Shown: positions 5,351-5,823 of the stretch, in pieces
Layout of the letters: each line of letters opens with the position of its first letter
How positions within the stretch are numbered: the stretch's first letter is position 1
Assembly: GCA_002362735.1 (NCBI GenBank)
Contig: DEUU01000073.1
Coordinates: 714 to 6,536, forward strand
From: Dehalococcoidia bacterium UBA3254
GTDB taxonomy: Bacteria; Chloroflexota; Dehalococcoidia; Dehalococcoidales; UBA3254
DNA: 5,823 nt
Direction: 5' to 3'
The notes under the pieces: model-generated
The model's database searches: none
Told to the model about the DNA's origin: nothing
Seen by the model: only the letters and a program-made list of their open reading frames with translations
Made by a program: the position numbers and the translations under genes

Positions 5351-5823
5351 ATGCACGGTAAAAAATTATTTGTACTCTTGTCTAGCATCGCCCTGATAGC
5401 CGTATTTATCGGAATGGCTTTCCTGACTGGATGCAGTTCCACTCCAACCACCACCACTACTGCGCCAACTACCACTGCTGCACCGACGACTACCAAACCA
5501 CCCACTACTACTGCACCTACTACTACTGCACCAACTACGACTACTGCACCGTCTACCACTCCTCCCGCCGCCACAACCAAGGATTTAAAGATCGGTATTT
5601 TGGCTTCCTTAACCGGTTTCTTCTCCGGATATGATATGGCCCAGACAGATGAATGCCAGTTAGTGGCCGATATCTGGAATGACAAGGGAGGCCTCACCAT
5701 CAATGGTCAAAAATATAAAATCGTGCTCTCTGTAGAAGACTGCAAAAGCACCCTGGATGGTTACACCGCTGCCAGCAACAAGATGATCTTCGATCAAAAG
5801 ATCAGCTTCCTGGCTGGACCTTC
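5351..5823 (+). CDS. ABC transporter substrate-binding lipoprotein, branched-chain amino acid (LivK/Peripla_BP_6) type, 3' truncated by window
   Basis: 157 complete codons are present and the frame is open to the window edge. It begins with a lipoprotein signal peptide: K4-K5, a hydrophobic core at 6-24, and the lipobox LTGC with C28 as the lipidated cysteine. Residues 31-76 are a low-complexity Thr/Pro/Ala spacer that would hold the binding domain away from the membrane. From residue 79 the sequence reads LKIGILASLTGFFSG, then ADIWNDKGGL, GQKYKIVLSVEDC, AASNKMI and FLAGP. This is the N-terminal lobe pattern of type I periplasmic binding proteins of the branched-chain amino acid/amide class. 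Such proteins capture amino acids, amides or aromatic acids for a LivHMGF-type ABC importer, so permease and ATPase genes may follow. It has its own promoter and is probably a separate transcription unit from the mycofactocin genes. The ligand cannot be inferred. Confidence 0.88.
   Translation, partial: MHGKKLFVLLSSIALIAVFIGMAFLTGCSSTPTTTTTAPTTTAAPTTTKPPTTTAPTTTAPTTTTAPSTTPPAATTKDLKIGILASLTGFFSGYDMAQTDECQLVADIWNDKGGLTINGQKYKIVLSVEDCKSTLDGYTAASNKMIFDQKISFLAGP
5441..5578 (+). repeat. Degenerate tandem repeat coding a Thr/Pro/Ala linker (APTTT-like units)
   Basis: The stretch codes for repeated APTTT, APTTTT and KPPTTT units (residues 31-76 of the lipoprotein), built largely from ACT/ACC, CCA/CCT and GCA/GCC codons. 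Synonymous codons are mixed, so it is not an exact DNA repeat. The length of such linkers commonly differs between related strains through slippage or recombination. It also gives long open frames on the other strand and in the +2 frame, which are artefacts. Confidence 0.85.

Noticed and set aside
5431..5634. 67-codon + strand frame rich in Tyr/His/Cys over the repeat
   Set aside because: It is a shifted reading of the same ACC/ACT-rich repeat and ends within the real lipoprotein gene.
5347..5703. 118-codon open frame on the - strand rich in Val/Gly
   Set aside because: It is the complement of the Thr/Pro/Ala repeat of the lipoprotein. Its low-complexity composition comes from the repeat, and it has no start context of its own.
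1..5823. tRNA, rRNA, CRISPR array, insertion sequence or phage attachment site
   Set aside because: No spaced exact repeats, terminal inverted repeats, transposase-like frames or cloverleaf patterns were seen. The window is almost fully occupied by the protein genes listed.

Overview
The window reads as the downstream part of a mycofactocin (MFT) gene cluster, followed by the start of a separate transport gene. All genes are on the + strand. MFT is a redox cofactor derived from a ribosomally made peptide. The strongest anchor is a 491-aa protein at 3602-5077 with the hallmarks of the MFT glycosyltransferase MftF: an N-terminal PqqD/MftB-like domain, a GT2 catalytic domain, and the motifs RYE..SSLNLG, YVP, LRVGEDVD and YGTSEAPL. 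The fragment at 1-128 is the C-terminus of an FadH/OYE-type flavoprotein, a class often encoded with MFT genes.

Between these two ends lies a complete FixABCX-type electron-transfer set in the order fixB (143-1156), fixC (1140-2438), fixX (2435-2713), fixA (2724-3605). Stops and starts overlap or nearly touch throughout (14, -17, -4, 10 and -4 nt), so the stretch from the oxidoreductase fragment to mftF is probably one operon. Its promoter is upstream of the window. The likely flow is substrate -> (mycofactocin and/or flavoprotein dehydrogenase) -> FixA/FixB flavoprotein -> FixC/FixX -> membrane quinone. The genes are seen directly; the link to MFT reoxidation is inferred from neighbourhood. 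The MFT precursor peptide and maturation genes (mftA-E) are not in the window.

The 273-nt gap at 5078-5350 holds a near-consensus sigma-70/SigA promoter (TTGACA, 16-nt spacer, extended -10 TGATATAAT), a leader of about 170 nt, and a strong AGGAGG ribosome binding site. It drives a lipoprotein that runs off the right edge. The lipoprotein has a lipobox, a Thr/Pro/Ala repeat linker, and the start of a branched-chain-amino-acid-type (Peripla_BP_6) substrate-binding domain.

The organism is probably an anaerobic or facultative bacterium of moderate G+C. A Bacillota member of the Desulfotomaculum/Pelotomaculum kind fits the MFT genes, the FixABCX set, the AGGAGG site and the SigA-like promoter. 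A Chloroflexota lineage is an alternative, because Thr/Pro linkers on such lipoproteins also occur there. The window alone cannot decide this.
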